Of a stretch of DNA of 64,000 nt, positions 37,772-47,380 are shown one piece after another. The position numbers were made by a program, and so were the translations under genes. The stretch comes from Mesorhizobium sp. C432A. GTDB lineage: Bacteria; Pseudomonadota; Alphaproteobacteria; Rhizobiales; Rhizobiaceae. The notes beneath the pieces were generated by a model. That model saw only the letters and a program-made list of their open reading frames with translations. It searched no databases and was not told where the DNA came from. The DNA is taken from NCBI RefSeq assembly GCF_030323145.1, contig NZ_CP100470.1, positions 2,397,001-2,461,000 on the forward strand, in the 5' to 3' direction. Numbering within the stretch: the stretch's first letter is position 1; every line of letters begins with the position of its first letter.

Positions 37772-38677
37772 ATGAAACGAGTTCGCAAGGCAGTTTTCCC
37801 GGTCGCCGGTCTCGGCACACGGTTTCTCCCGGCCACCAAGGCCATTCCCAAGGAGATGCTGACCGTCGTCGACCGGCCGGTCATCCAGTATGTCGTCGAT
37901 GAGGCGCGCGAGGCCGGCATCGAACATTTCATCTTCGTCACCGGCCGCAACAAGGCGGTCATAGAAGACCATTTCGATATCCAGTTCGAGCTCTATGATA
38001 CGCTGGCACAGCGCGGCAAGGACGACCAGCTGGCCCGCTTGCAGCGGCTGCAGCCGGCGCCGGGGCAGACCTCGTTCACCCGCCAGCAGGTGCCGATGGG
38101 GCTCGGCCACGCCGTCTGGTGCGCCCGGGAACTGGTCGGCGACGAACCCTTCGCGCTGTTGCTGCCCGACATGATCATGCAGTCGGAAAAGAGCTGCATG
38201 AAGGCCATGGTCGAGCTCTACGAGGAGACCGGCAACAACATCATCGCGGTGCAGGAATGCGATCCGGCCGAAACCCACAAATATGGCATTGTCGGCCGAG
38301 GCGAGGACACGCATCACGGCTTCCGCATCACCGAGATGGTCGAAAAGCCGAAGACCGGCACCGCACCGTCCAATCTCTACATCAACGGCCGCTACATCCT
38401 GCAGCCCGAGATTTTCAAGATTCTGGAAAGCCACGAAAAGGGCGCCGGCAACGAGATCCAGCTCACCGACGCGATGCTGAAGCTGGAAAAACAGCAGCCC
38501 TTCTTTGGCTACCACTTTCAGGGCCGCACCTTCGATTGCGGATCGCCGGAAGGGTTCGTCGAGGCCAATGTCGCCTTCGCGCTGTGGCGCAGCGACATGA
38601 ACGAGAACATGGCCGGCGTCATCCGCACGCTGCTCGATGAGATGAAGCCATCCGAGCGTCGCGGCGCTGCTTTTTAG
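37772..38677 (+). CDS. galU: UTP-glucose-1-phosphate uridylyltransferase
   Basis: The 301-residue protein begins [20 protein letters not shown], with the nucleotide-binding loop of sugar nucleotidyltransferases and the following [20 protein letters not shown]. Later [20 protein letters not shown] and [10 protein letters not shown] are family signatures. It makes UDP-glucose for exopolysaccharide, LPS and other glycans; the rhizobial homologue is also called ExoN. It converges on the beta-barrel gene with no gap between the stops. Confidence 0.97.
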   Translation: MKRVRKAVFPVAGLGTRFLPATKAIPKEMLTVVDRPVIQYVVDEAREAGIEHFIFVTGRNKAVIEDHFDIQFELYDTLAQRGKDDQLARLQRLQPAPGQTSFTRQQVPMGLGHAVWCARELVGDEPFALLLPDMIMQSEKSCMKAMVELYEETGNNIIAVQECDPAETHKYGIVGRGEDTHHGFRITEMVEKPKTGTAPSNLYINGRYILQPEIFKILESHEKGAGNEIQLTDAMLKLEKQQPFFGYHFQGRTFDCGSPEGFVEANVAFALWRSDMNENMAGVIRTLLDEMKPSERRGAAF

Positions 38678-40462
38678 CTACCGCTGCAGCTTCAGCCCCA
38701 AATAGATGCTGTTGGCGGTGTAGTTGCGCCCGGGCAGATTGCTGGTCAGCTTTTCGGTGCGGGCGCGGCTGGTGAGGCCGACATAACGGTTCAGCCACCA
38801 GGTCAGCCCGGCCTCTGCACTTAGTGTCATGTCATGGCCATCGGAGCCGGTGTAATTGCGCCAGTCGAGCCCAAGGGCTGCGTTGCCGGTCAGGTCGGCG
38901 CGGATCTGCCGCTCGCCGGTGAGGCGGCCGGAATAGAGGATGTCGCCGCTCTCACCGGCGTTCGTCGTGCCTTCGACCGTGGTTTGCCCGGTGAGGCCGA
39001 TGATGGTGCCGCGCTCGGGCGACCATTTGAGGTCGGCATTGATGGTGGCTCCCGAAATCGCCTCCAGGTTCTTGTCGTCGATCGCTTCCCTCAGCCAGCC
39101 AGCCGAGAACTCACCTTTGAGCTTCTCGCCCATGTCGACTTCGATACCGGCGCGTGCGCCAAGCCGGGTCGAAGAGCGCTCGAAGCCCTTGTTGTCGATC
39201 CGTTGGCCATATACCCTTCGGCCGAGCTCAATCTCGGCAAAGGGCGTCAGAGCCGGGGAAATTTCATAGCCGGTCCGCAACGTTGCAGTATAGAGCGTGT
39301 TGTCCTGATCCTTCTGCGACAACACGGTGCCGTCCGTTAGCTTGGCGTCGCCATAGATGTCGTGGGAGACCGCACCGGTCAGCGCAAAGCGCAGCTTGCC
39401 GACATCCTTCTCGACGGCGAGGCTGCCGTCGACAGTCTGGCGGATCGGCTGCGAGGTGACGCCGGCAATGGCGTCGGGCGCGGAGGCCGATTCCGGCGCA
39501 ATCTCGTAGCCGAGCTTGGCGATGGCGCGCAGTTCATTGTCGAGGTCGACATTGTACGTGCCTTGGATACGGCCGCGTGCCTCATTGATCTTCTGGCCCG
39601 AAATGGTGTTGCGGAAATTGCCGTAGCCGTCGATGACCGCCGAATTCTCGCGCCAATCGGAGGCGGCGGAGAAACGCAGCGCCGTTTCGGACAGCACCGC
39701 CGACTTGCCGCCAGCGCTGGAATCGGCGTTCGACGTGACGGCAACGCCCTGCTCGAGCGTCGGCCGCAGCAGGAACGAGCCGACCTTGATGCCGGTTGCC
39801 GCGTACGGGTCGTCCTCGAGCTTCTTCTTCTGGCCCTCGATGGCGCCGGTGCGCTCGGCGCCGGGGTCGAGCTTTCGTCGGTCGACACCGCCGACGGTGA
39901 GGACACGGCGGTTCGCTGTGTCCTGATCGGCGTCGCCTGCCGCAGTGCCGTCCGGAGTCGTTCCGGTGGTGGTCTGGTCCGTGGCTTTGCCAGGCTTCTT
40001 CTTGTCGGCAGCCTTGGTTTTGTCCTTGGCCTTGTCTGCATCCGCGGCGGCGCGTTGTTTTGCCGTCGATGGCCGGCGTGGCTGGACGGTTGGCGGCTTG
40101 TCGGCGAACGAATCGTCGATGGTCGCCGGCGGGTCGAAAATGCTGTTTGCGCCGGCCTGTGACGGGTCGGTGTCGTCAGGCAAGGCGCCATCGCTGGCCG
40201 GCACATAAGCGGTTGGCGTGTTTCCCGTGGGGGCGGTGTCGGCAGGGGCGGGCTTGACCTGCGTGTTGGCCTTGCTCAATTGCCTGGCCCGGCGCTGCTG
40301 GTCGGACAGGATCGCCGATTCCGAAACTTCGCCGCGCAGCTCGGTCTCCTGGGCATGAAGCGCAGTTGGCCGCAGCAAAGCGAGCACGCTCGTCGCCAGA
40401 AGCAGAGCGCAAAAGGCTCTGCCCGTTCGACCTTTTTTCTCTTGAGGCTGGGCCCGCGACAT
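38678..40462 (-). CDS. Outer-membrane beta-barrel protein
   Basis: The 594-residue protein has a signal peptide (CALLLATSVLALLRPTALHA), a disordered Pro/Thr/Lys/Ala-rich region to about residue 215, and a C-terminal half of alternating aromatic and polar strands. That half ends LGLKLQR, typical of barrels. It resembles the DUF2320/OMP_b-brl_2-type proteins of rhizobia. The KDKTKAADKKKPGKATDQTT region could reach through the periplasm. Its substrate is unknown. Neighbouring galU and kdsD genes fit an envelope context. Confidence 0.78.
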   Translation of the reverse strand: MSRAQPQEKKGRTGRAFCALLLATSVLALLRPTALHAQETELRGEVSESAILSDQQRRARQLSKANTQVKPAPADTAPTGNTPTAYVPASDGALPDDTDPSQAGANSIFDPPATIDDSFADKPPTVQPRRPSTAKQRAAADADKAKDKTKAADKKKPGKATDQTTTGTTPDGTAAGDADQDTANRRVLTVGGVDRRKLDPGAERTGAIEGQKKKLEDDPYAATGIKVGSFLLRPTLEQGVAVTSNADSSAGGKSAVLSETALRFSAASDWRENSAVIDGYGNFRNTISGQKINEARGRIQGTYNVDLDNELRAIAKLGYEIAPESASAPDAIAGVTSQPIRQTVDGSLAVEKDVGKLRFALTGAVSHDIYGDAKLTDGTVLSQKDQDNTLYTATLRTGYEISPALTPFAEIELGRRVYGQRIDNKGFERSSTRLGARAGIEVDMGEKLKGEFSAGWLREAIDDKNLEAISGATINADLKWSPERGTIIGLTGQTTVEGTTNAGESGDILYSGRLTGERQIRADLTGNAALGLDWRNYTGSDGHDMTLSAEAGLTWWLNRYVGLTSRARTEKLTSNLPGRNYTANSIYLGLKLQR

Positions 40463-40612
40463 CGTCACCACTGCTTGCGCGGCGCAAGCGCGCCATACTT
40501 ACCGAACCGTAAACGGGGATGGTTAACGGAGGGTTGAAGGTGTGCCTGTACGACATGGCTGGACGGCAATTCTGTTGGACAGGCGAACGGCAAAGCGCTA
40601 ATCGCATCAGCC

Positions 40613-41608
40613 ATGCATGCGGGATCCCCAGAAAAGAAGCCTTTGGAGGCTTCGGTCGCCTCGGCGCTGAGAACGGTAGCCACGGAACAGGCCGGCGTGG
40701 CGGCATTGGCCGCCGCGCTGGAGAACGAACTGGCCGAACCTTTCGCCCGCGCCGTCGACATGGTGTCGCGCATCAATGGCCGTGTCATAGTCACCGGCGT
40801 CGGCAAAAGCGGCCATATCGGCACTAAGATCGCGGCCAGTCTGGCTTCGACCGGCACGCCTGCCTTCTTCGTCCATCCGGCGGAGGCCAATCATGGCGAC
40901 CTTGGCATGATCGCCAGAGACGATGCCATCATCGCCATGTCATGGTCCGGCGAGAGCAAAGAATTGATGGGCATCGTCGCCTATTCCAGGCGCTTCTCGA
41001 TCCCGCTGATTGCGATTACCGCGGGCGCGGCCTCGGCGCTGGCGCGCGCGGCCGACGTGGTGGTGCTCCTGCCGTCCGCGCCGGAAGCCTGCCCGCACGG
41101 TCTGGCGCCGACGACATCGACCCTGCTGCAACTGGTGGTCGGCGATGCGCTGGCCATAGCGCTGCTCGAAGCGCGCGGCTTCACGCCCGACCATTTCCGC
41201 ACGTTCCACCCCGGCGGCCAGCTCGGCGCCAATCTCACGCAGATCCACGAGATCATGCATGTCGGCGAAAGGCTGCCGCTGGTGGCTTCCGGCACGGGCA
41301 TGCGCGAGGCGATCCTCGAATTGTCGAACAAGGGCTTCGGCTGCGTGGCGATCGCGACGGCGGATGGCGCGTTGGTGGGCATCATCACCGATGGCGACAT
41401 CAGGCGTCACATCGGCAGCAATCTCATGGAAATGAGCGTCGATCAGGTGATGACGAAAAAGCCGAAGACGGCCACACCGGACACGCTGGTGGCGACGGCG
41501 CTGCAGATTATCAACAATTCGGCCATTACGAGCCTGATGGTGGTCGAAGGCAGGCGGCTCGTGGGACTGGTTCATCTGCACGACCTGCTGCGCATCGGCG
41601 CCGCCTGA
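40613..41608 (+). CDS. kdsD: D-arabinose 5-phosphate isomerase
   Basis: The 331-residue protein has a SIS domain (ITGVGKSGHIGTKIAASLAS-like start, conserved EANHGDLGMI and SWSGESKELMGI) followed by two CBS domains. The second CBS domain includes GIITDGDIRRHIGSNLMEM. The gene belongs to the KpsF/GutQ/KdsD group, which converts ribulose 5-phosphate to arabinose 5-phosphate, the first committed step to Kdo for lipopolysaccharide. The arrangement and length match the family. Confidence 0.94.
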   Translation: MHAGSPEKKPLEASVASALRTVATEQAGVAALAAALENELAEPFARAVDMVSRINGRVIVTGVGKSGHIGTKIAASLASTGTPAFFVHPAEANHGDLGMIARDDAIIAMSWSGESKELMGIVAYSRRFSIPLIAITAGAASALARAADVVVLLPSAPEACPHGLAPTTSTLLQLVVGDALAIALLEARGFTPDHFRTFHPGGQLGANLTQIHEIMHVGERLPLVASGTGMREAILELSNKGFGCVAIATADGALVGIITDGDIRRHIGSNLMEMSVDQVMTKKPKTATPDTLVATALQIINNSAITSLMVVEGRRLVGLVHLHDLLRIGAA

Positions 41609-41694
41609 AAAAATCAAAGGACGCGTCGCGTTCGGGAAGCCCTAGGCGACGCGCCTGATTTTCCGGATCGAAAGCGCCATGCGCTTTCGAAATG

Positions 41695-42159
41695 TCAAAC
41701 TGCCTCGACGGTCAGTTCCAGATCGGTGTCGGCCGAACTGACGACGCGCACCTGCGTGCCGGCCGGCAGGTCGGGACCGGAGACGCGCCACAGTGTGTCG
41801 CCGAGTTTGATGCGGCCGCGACCGTCCTTGATCGGCTCGGCCAGCGTTGCCATCCTGCCGACCAACTGCGCGCCGCGCCGGTTGAGGAGCGGCTGGTCGC
41901 TAGGGGTATTACGCCCACCAACCAGCTTCTTTCCGGCAAGGGCCGAGACCAGCGACAGGGCCAGGAAGGCGAGGACCTGGACTTCCCAGGCCCAGAAGCT
42001 TGCGTCCCAGACGAGCAGGGAAATCACACCGATCACCAATGCGGCGATGCCGATCCACAGCATGAATATTCCTGGCGCGATGACCTCCATCACCAGGAGG
42101 ACGAAGCCCAGAACCATCCAGTTCCACGGACCAAGTTCGGAAATGATGCGGTCGAACAT
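41695..42159 (-). CDS. NfeD-family membrane protein
   Basis: The 154-residue protein has three to four N-terminal hydrophobic segments (including WMVLGFVLLVMEVIAPGIFM) and a C-terminal OB-fold domain (LVGRMATLAEPIKDGRGRIK, then WRVSGPDLPAGTQVRVV). This is the short NfeD type that partners with SPFH/stomatin proteins in membrane quality control. The SPFH gene lies 101 bases upstream on the same strand, supporting the pairing. Confidence 0.9.
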   Translation of the reverse strand: MFDRIISELGPWNWMVLGFVLLVMEVIAPGIFMLWIGIAALVIGVISLLVWDASFWAWEVQVLAFLALSLVSALAGKKLVGGRNTPSDQPLLNRRGAQLVGRMATLAEPIKDGRGRIKLGDTLWRVSGPDLPAGTQVRVVSSADTDLELTVEAV

Positions 42160-42186
42160 GGGAGTGCGCTCCTAGTTCTTGTTTGA

Positions 42187-42237
42187 GAGCATGATCTTTT
42201 CCGAAAACCGGCTCCCACTTTTCGGGATCATGCTCTT
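42187..42237. repeat. Rhizobial intergenic palindromic repeat (RIME-like)
   Basis: AGAGCATGATC begins and GATCATGCTCT ends a 51-base palindrome whose interior has TTTTCCGAAAACCGG and CACTTTTCGG. This repeat occurs in many copies between genes in rhizobial genomes. It lies between the SPFH and NfeD genes and should form a stem in their mRNA. Confidence 0.85.
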
Positions 42238-42260
42238 ATGATCTCAGTTCTCGCCCGATC

Positions 42261-43211
42261 TCAGTTTTCGCTTGGGCGAACCACCGGAGGGCGGGCGGCC
42301 TGCCTGGCGGCGCCGGCGGTGCCTTCGCTGCGGAACACCTCCCTGGCGATCTCGCTTATGCCGCCGAGGGTGCCGATCAGCGCCGAGGCTTCCATCGGCA
42401 TCAGCACGACCTTGCTGTTGTTAGCGGTGCCGATCTTGCCCATCGCTTCGGTGTATTTGAGCGCCACGAAGTAATTGAGTGCCTGCACGTCGCCCTTGGA
42501 GATGGCTTCCGATACAACCTGGGTGGCTCGCGCTTCGGCCTCGGCCGAGCGTTCGCGCGCCTCGGCGTCGCGGAAGGCGGCTTCCTTGCGGCCTTCGGCC
42601 TCGAGGATCTGCGACTGCTTGAGGCCTTCGGCGGCGAGGATCTGCGCACGCTTATTGCGTTCGGCGGTCATCTGACGACCCATCGATTCGATGAGGTTGG
42701 CCGGCGGATTGATATCCTTGATCTCGACGCGGGTGATCTTGATGCCCCACGGATGCGCCGCTTCGTCGACGACGCGCAGCAGGCGCTCGTTGATGGCGTC
42801 GCGGTTCGACAGCAATTCGTCGAGGTCCATCGAGCCCATGACGGTACGGATGTTGGTCATCGTCAAATTGAGGATGGCGTTCTCCAGGCCGGCGACCTGG
42901 TAGGCGGCCTGGGCCGCATTGAGGATCTGGTAGAAGGCGATGCCGTCGACGCCCACAATGGCGTTGTCGCGCGTGATGATTTCCTGGCTCGGAACGTCGA
43001 GCACCTGCTCCATCATGTTCATCTTGGCGCCGATTCGGTCGACGAACGGCACGATGAGGTTGAGGCCGGGGCTTAGTGTTTTGGTGTAACGACCAAAGCG
43101 CTCCACCGTATAATTATAGCCTTGCGGGATTGTCCGGATGCCTTTGATAAGAAGCACCAATACCAGAAAGGCAAGCGCACCAATCGCAATACCGAAACCA
43201 CTGAAGTCCAT
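42261..43211 (-). CDS. SPFH/stomatin-like protein (QmcA-type)
   Basis: The ATG at 43211 gives 316 residues. An N-terminal membrane helix ([15 protein letters not shown]) is followed by the SPFH domain ([20 protein letters not shown], then [13 protein letters not shown]). A long helical region ([20 protein letters not shown]) then drives oligomerisation, and a disordered end completes the protein. It should form large membrane-associated cages or microdomains that act with proteases and the NfeD partner. Confidence 0.93.
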   Translation of the reverse strand: MDFSGFGIAIGALAFLVLVLLIKGIRTIPQGYNYTVERFGRYTKTLSPGLNLIVPFVDRIGAKMNMMEQVLDVPSQEIITRDNAIVGVDGIAFYQILNAAQAAYQVAGLENAILNLTMTNIRTVMGSMDLDELLSNRDAINERLLRVVDEAAHPWGIKITRVEIKDINPPANLIESMGRQMTAERNKRAQILAAEGLKQSQILEAEGRKEAAFRDAEARERSAEAEARATQVVSEAISKGDVQALNYFVALKYTEAMGKIGTANNSKVVLMPMEASALIGTLGGISEIAREVFRSEGTAGAARQAARPPVVRPSEN

Positions 43212-43369
43212 TTGAATCTCCCTCAGATGCCGGCCATGGCGTTGATTCCATGCAACCGACTTCACCAAACACTTAGGTGTGTTTCAATAATGTTACAATC
43301 AGGTGATCGTTGATTATTAGTGCATGGAATAGCGCAACTGCGGCGATCGATCGCCGCAACGTGGCGGCC

Positions 43370-44434
43370 TCAGACCCAGCCCGACAGCTCGCGCCGCACC
43401 ATCGCCTCGATCACCGCCATGCCTTCTGCACTGTCGTTGAGGCACGGGATGTGGGCGAATTTCTCGCCGCCGGCGTGATGGAAGGTCTCGGCCGCCTCGC
43501 GGCCGATTTCGTCCAGCGTCTCGATGCAGTCGACGGAAAAGCCTGGGTTGACGATGGCGATCGATTTCACGCCGTCCTTCGCCAGTTTCTCGACCGTCTT
43601 GTCGGTGTAGGGCTGCAGCCATTCCTGGGCGCCGAAGCGCGACTGGAAGGTGATGATCAGCTTCTTTTCATCCCACCCCAGTCGTTCACGCAACAGCCGT
43701 GTCGTCTTCTGGCAGTGGCAGTGATAGGGATCGCCCTTCTCGAAATAGGGCTTCGGGATGCCGTGATAGGAGGTGATGACCACCTCGGGCTCGAAGTCTA
43801 GCGTTGCCAGATGCCGTTCGATCGAATGGGCGAGCGCCTCGATGTAGACCGGCTCGTCATAGTAGGGCGGAACACTGCGCACGGCAGGCGCGCGGCGCAT
43901 CTTCATCAAGGCGCGAAACAGCTGGTCGTTGGCGGTCGCGGTGGTGGTCGCGGAGTATTGCGGGTAGAGTGGGAACGACAGGATGCGGTCGCAGCCTTGC
44001 TCGACCAGCCTTTGAGCGACGCTCGCGGTCGAGGGGTTGCCGTAGCGCATCGCCCAGTCGACCACGACATCGGGTAGGTCGATGAGCGCTGCGGCCAGCT
44101 TTTCGCCCTGCGCGCGGGTGTAGGTGCGCAGCGGCGACTCGTTCCTCTCGCGGTTCCATATCCTGGCGTAATTGGCGCCGGACTTCTTCGGTCTGGTGGT
44201 CAGCACCAAGCCGTAGAGGATCGGATACCAGATCGCCTTGTTGAGTTCGATGACGCGCGGATCGGACAGGAATTCGCGGAGATAGCGCCACATCGGCTTG
44301 AAATCGGTACCGTCCGGCGTGCCGAGATTGACCAACATGACGCCGATCTTGCCTGCCTTTACCGGCGGATGTCCGGCCGGCAGCGGGTCGAGCGCTTTCG
44401 CGGCTTTGGGGTCGACAGGCGTGGAAAGCGTCAT
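43370..44434 (-). CDS. hemH: Ferrochelatase
   Basis: The 354-residue enzyme inserts ferrous iron into protoporphyrin IX. Key segments are GVMLVNLGTPDGTDFKPMWR, the active-site block VVITSYHGIPKPYFEKGDPY, and NPGFSVDCIETLDEIGREA. The catalytic histidine lies in SYHGIP and the acidic partner in CIETLDE. The N-terminal 25 residues extend beyond the core, as in other rhizobial proteins. It is transcribed alone after a terminator. Confidence 0.96.
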   Translation of the reverse strand: MTLSTPVDPKAAKALDPLPAGHPPVKAGKIGVMLVNLGTPDGTDFKPMWRYLREFLSDPRVIELNKAIWYPILYGLVLTTRPKKSGANYARIWNRERNESPLRTYTRAQGEKLAAALIDLPDVVVDWAMRYGNPSTASVAQRLVEQGCDRILSFPLYPQYSATTTATANDQLFRALMKMRRAPAVRSVPPYYDEPVYIEALAHSIERHLATLDFEPEVVITSYHGIPKPYFEKGDPYHCHCQKTTRLLRERLGWDEKKLIITFQSRFGAQEWLQPYTDKTVEKLAKDGVKSIAIVNPGFSVDCIETLDEIGREAAETFHHAGGEKFAHIPCLNDSAEGMAVIEAMVRRELSGWV

Positions 44435-44535
44435 GAAGGTCTCCCGACACCGCGAAACCGACGATGTCGGGCGAACCTAGCGATGTGGCGCGAGTTTTCA
44501 ATGCCGCGTCTGGCCGCACCTTACCCTGAAAGCCA

Positions 44536-44565
44536 AAAACCCGTCCGGTTACCCGGACGGGTTTT
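44536..44565. terminator. Strong hairpin terminator downstream of the nucleotidase gene
   Basis: AAAACCCGTCCGG and CCGGACGGGTTTT form a 13-base perfect stem over a four-base loop. It lies between the nucleotidase gene (ending 44590) and the hemH start, and the A/T flanks let it act on either strand. Confidence 0.9.
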
Positions 44566-44589
44566 GCTGGTCGCAAGTGCGAAGCGAGG

Positions 44590-46617
44590 TTACTTCGCCG
44601 GAATGGTCAAGGTCGCGCCGACAGGAAGCCGGCGTGGTTCGTAGCCTTTGTTGGCCTCGGAGATCACCTTCCACTTGGCGCCGTCGCCGTAGGCCTTCTT
44701 GGCGAGATCCCAATAGGTATCGCCGGCGACGATGACATGGCTGGCTTCGGCCGGGGCGGCGTCAGCCGGCTTTGCCGGAGCAGGTGCGGCTTCGGCCGGT
44801 TTTGCCGGTTCGGCCGGAGCCGGCGTTGCCGGGGCGGTTTCCGCCGGGACAGTCGGCGGCGTGGTGGTGATGTCGCCGGAGCCTGCCGGCAATGCGGGCA
44901 TCGCCGGCTCCGCCGGTGCAGCCTCGGCCGGTTTTGCCGGTTCCTCTGGAGCAGGTGCCGGTTCGGCTGGTTTTGCCGGCTCGGCGGCCGGGGCAGCCGC
45001 TACGGTTGCCGCGACCTCGGTGATGCGGCCGTCGAGCTTCGGCGTATAGGGCCGGTGCGCCGCGAGATAGTCGGCAACCACCTGTTCGAGGCCGGGGCCG
45101 TAATCGTAGGCGTTCTTGGCCTTCTCGGCGAAGACCTTGTAGCCGTCGCCGCCCTGGCGGACGTAATTGTTGGTGGCGACCAGATAGTCCTTGTCCGGAT
45201 TGATCGGCGCCCAGGCACCGTTCTGCATCACCTCGACCGACTTGACTCGGCCGGCATTGGGCGCGACCGACTTGTCGAAGGAGTATTTGAGACCTGCCAC
45301 CTGCGGGAAGCGGCCGCCGCCGTCCTCGACCTGGCTGACGCCGTTTTCCAGCCCGGCAACCAGATCCTTGCCGGAAATCTGGAAGGTCGCCAGCGTGTTC
45401 TGGAAAGGCAGCACGGTCAGCACCTCGCCCATGGTGACGGTGCCCTTGTCGATCGAAGCACGCAGGCCGCCGCCATTGGAGACGACGATCTCGACGCCCT
45501 GTCCCTTGACGCGGTCGAGAATGGCGTCGGAGACGAGATTGCCCATCGCGCATTCCTTGGTGCGGCAGCTTTCGCGGCTGCCGTCGATGGCCTCGGTGGT
45601 CTCGGCCACTTCCTTGTTCTTCAGCGCCTCGATCGGCGCGCCGAGCTCCTTGATGCGGGCAAGAACGGCCGGATCGGGGATGATCGACTTGTCGAGGAAG
45701 ATCGGGTCGCCGCTGGCTTCCTTGACGTTGCCGTTGTCGTCGAACACGACCTTGAATTCGCCGAGATATTTCGAATAGGACGCGGCCTGCACGACAGGCA
45801 CCTTGGAGCCGTCGGGGTTGTCGACCATCGTCGGATAGGGGCCTTCCCCCTTCGGGTCGGTGTTGGACAGAAGCGAATGGCTGTGGCCGCCGACCACCAC
45901 ATCTATGCCCGGGATCTTGGCGATGACATCGCGCTCGCGCCTGTAGCCGATATGGGTGACGGCAATTATCTTGTTGACGCCTTGCGCCTTCAGCTTCTCG
46001 ACCTCGGCGGTGATCGACTTGACGTCGTCCTCGATGGTAATGTTGGGGCCGGGAGAGGCGAGTTCCGGTGTGTCGTTGGTCACGGCGCCGACAATGCCGA
46101 TCTTCTGGCCGCCGACCTCAAGCACAATCGACGGCTTGATCTTGCCTGCGGCGCCGGACTTGTCGTTGGGCACGACATTGGCGCTGACGATCGGGAACTT
46201 CGCCTTGTCGAGATAAGGCACCAGCGCGCTCTCGCCATCGTCGAATTCGTGGTTGCCGAGCGTCACCGCGTCGGGCTTGATCTGATTGAGGAATTCCTCC
46301 TCCGCCGTGCCCTTGTAGGTGATGTAGAACAGCGATCCCTGAAAGCTGTCGCCGGCATTGAGCAGCAGCACGTTCTGGCCTTCGAGCTTCTTGCGCTCCT
46401 GTGCGATCGCGGTGACCAGCCGGCCGGCGCCGCCGATGCACTCACCCTTGGTCTCTTCCTCGGCCGAGCAGGTCGACTCGTATTTGTTGTTGCCTTCGAT
46501 GCGGCTGTGCCAATCGTTGAAATGCAGGATGTTCAACGTGTAGTCGGCAAAGGATGGTGCGGCCGACAGGCCGAGTGTCGAGGCAGAGAGGGCGGCAATG
46601 GCGGCGAGCTTCTTCAT
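44590..46617 (-). CDS. Secreted 5'-nucleotidase/UshA-like with C-terminal LysM
   Basis: The 675-residue protein has a signal peptide ending ...SAAPSFA and a metallophosphoesterase domain (LNILHFNDWHSRIEG, GNHEFDDGE, VVVGGHSHSLL). A nucleotidase C-terminal domain follows (VVSNGGGLRASIDKGTVTMG, VLPFQNTLATFQ). About 100 residues of Ala/Pro/Glu-rich linker then lead to a LysM domain (HVIVAGDTYWDLAKKAYGDG). It probably hydrolyses nucleotides in the periplasm while held to peptidoglycan. Fusion to LysM is not the standard UshA layout. Confidence 0.9.
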   Translation of the reverse strand: MKKLAAIAALSASTLGLSAAPSFADYTLNILHFNDWHSRIEGNNKYESTCSAEEETKGECIGGAGRLVTAIAQERKKLEGQNVLLLNAGDSFQGSLFYITYKGTAEEEFLNQIKPDAVTLGNHEFDDGESALVPYLDKAKFPIVSANVVPNDKSGAAGKIKPSIVLEVGGQKIGIVGAVTNDTPELASPGPNITIEDDVKSITAEVEKLKAQGVNKIIAVTHIGYRRERDVIAKIPGIDVVVGGHSHSLLSNTDPKGEGPYPTMVDNPDGSKVPVVQAASYSKYLGEFKVVFDDNGNVKEASGDPIFLDKSIIPDPAVLARIKELGAPIEALKNKEVAETTEAIDGSRESCRTKECAMGNLVSDAILDRVKGQGVEIVVSNGGGLRASIDKGTVTMGEVLTVLPFQNTLATFQISGKDLVAGLENGVSQVEDGGGRFPQVAGLKYSFDKSVAPNAGRVKSVEVMQNGAWAPINPDKDYLVATNNYVRQGGDGYKVFAEKAKNAYDYGPGLEQVVADYLAAHRPYTPKLDGRITEVAATVAAAPAAEPAKPAEPAPAPEEPAKPAEAAPAEPAMPALPAGSGDITTTPPTVPAETAPATPAPAEPAKPAEAAPAPAKPADAAPAEASHVIVAGDTYWDLAKKAYGDGAKWKVISEANKGYEPRRLPVGATLTIPAK

Positions 46618-46760
46618 CTTCGTCTCCCGGATATGATCAAAGGCGTTTAACGCTCTTGCCCGACTGCAGGATAACAGCCAGCATTTCGGGTATGTTCACA
46701 TCGCGGTTGTGGCGATGCAAGAAGAATCAGGGCGGATAACCGGCATCGGTTTGCCGGCAT

Positions 46761-46789
46761 AAAAAAGGCGGCGGCATCGCGGCGCCGCC
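46761..46789 (-). terminator. Terminator downstream of omp10
   Basis: On the minus strand GGCGGC and GCCGCC close a GC-rich stem followed by six Ts. It lies 26 bases past the stop of the lipoprotein gene. Confidence 0.8.
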
Positions 46790-46814
46790 ATCCGCAAAGC
46801 CGCATGGGAAAGGT

Positions 46815-47192
46815 TCAGCCGCGCCTGGTCAGCACGAAGTTCTGCCCGGCGGAGCTGGTGCAATTCAGCTGGTTTATGGACACCAGCAGGCAGTTGAAAG
46901 CGATTGGCTGCTGCCGGATCAGCGAGGTTCCGTTGATCTCGACCGAGGTGGCGCCGGTCTTGGTGTAGCTGCCGTCAGCGAATTTCTCACCGGTCTCCGC
47001 CGAAACGGTGGTGAAGACGCCGCCGTTCAATGTCGAGACCGCCTTGCCTTCGGCGTTCAGCCATGAGCCTTCGACGCCTCGCGCCTGCGATGAGATCGGT
47101 GGCCCGTCGGAGCCGCCGGTGGTGCAGGCGGCAAGCATCGTCGCAAGAACGCCCGCCGCGCCCGCAGAAAGAATTTTGCGCACAATCGTCAT
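46815..47192 (-). CDS. omp10: Outer-membrane lipoprotein Omp10-like
   Basis: The 125-residue product has a lipoprotein signal ending LAACTTGG, so the cysteine near residue 22 should be lipidated. The mature part contains GVEGSWLNAEGKAVSTLNGG, SVEINGTSLIRQQPIAFNC and LNCTSSAGQNFVLTRRG, closely matching Brucella Omp10 as I recall it. The fold is that of the AprI/Inh-type barrel. It is probably a surface or periplasm-facing structural lipoprotein. The start at 47192 excludes an upstream frame extension. Confidence 0.9.
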   Translation of the reverse strand: MTIVRKILSAGAAGVLATMLAACTTGGSDGPPISSQARGVEGSWLNAEGKAVSTLNGGVFTTVSAETGEKFADGSYTKTGATSVEINGTSLIRQQPIAFNCLLVSINQLNCTSSAGQNFVLTRRG

Positions 47193-47326
47193 ATCAAATC
47201 CTCTCCTGACGCATCGGCCCAATCGTCAAACGACGTTTTGGGGAACACGATGTGCGTGGCCTCAAGTTTCCAGAGCCGTCCCTCGTGCGTCCAAATGGAT
47301 GCACACTGCTCTCGTCCGCATCCCTT

Positions 47327-47351
47327 CAATCGCCCGATTTCTGGGCGATTG
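47327..47351. terminator. Hairpin downstream of hss
   Basis: CAATCGCCC and GGGCGATTG form a nine-base perfect stem in the gap after homospermidine synthase. There is no T-run, so it may be a weak terminator or a 3'-end stabiliser. Confidence 0.5.
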
Positions 47352-47380
47352 CAAGGCAGTGAGGCAGGGGTATGGAACCG

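Noticed and set aside
44737..46650. Long plus-strand frame opposite the nucleotidase gene
   Set aside because: The opposite strand carries signal peptide, nucleotidase and LysM motifs. The plus frame is Gly/Arg-rich shadow sequence.
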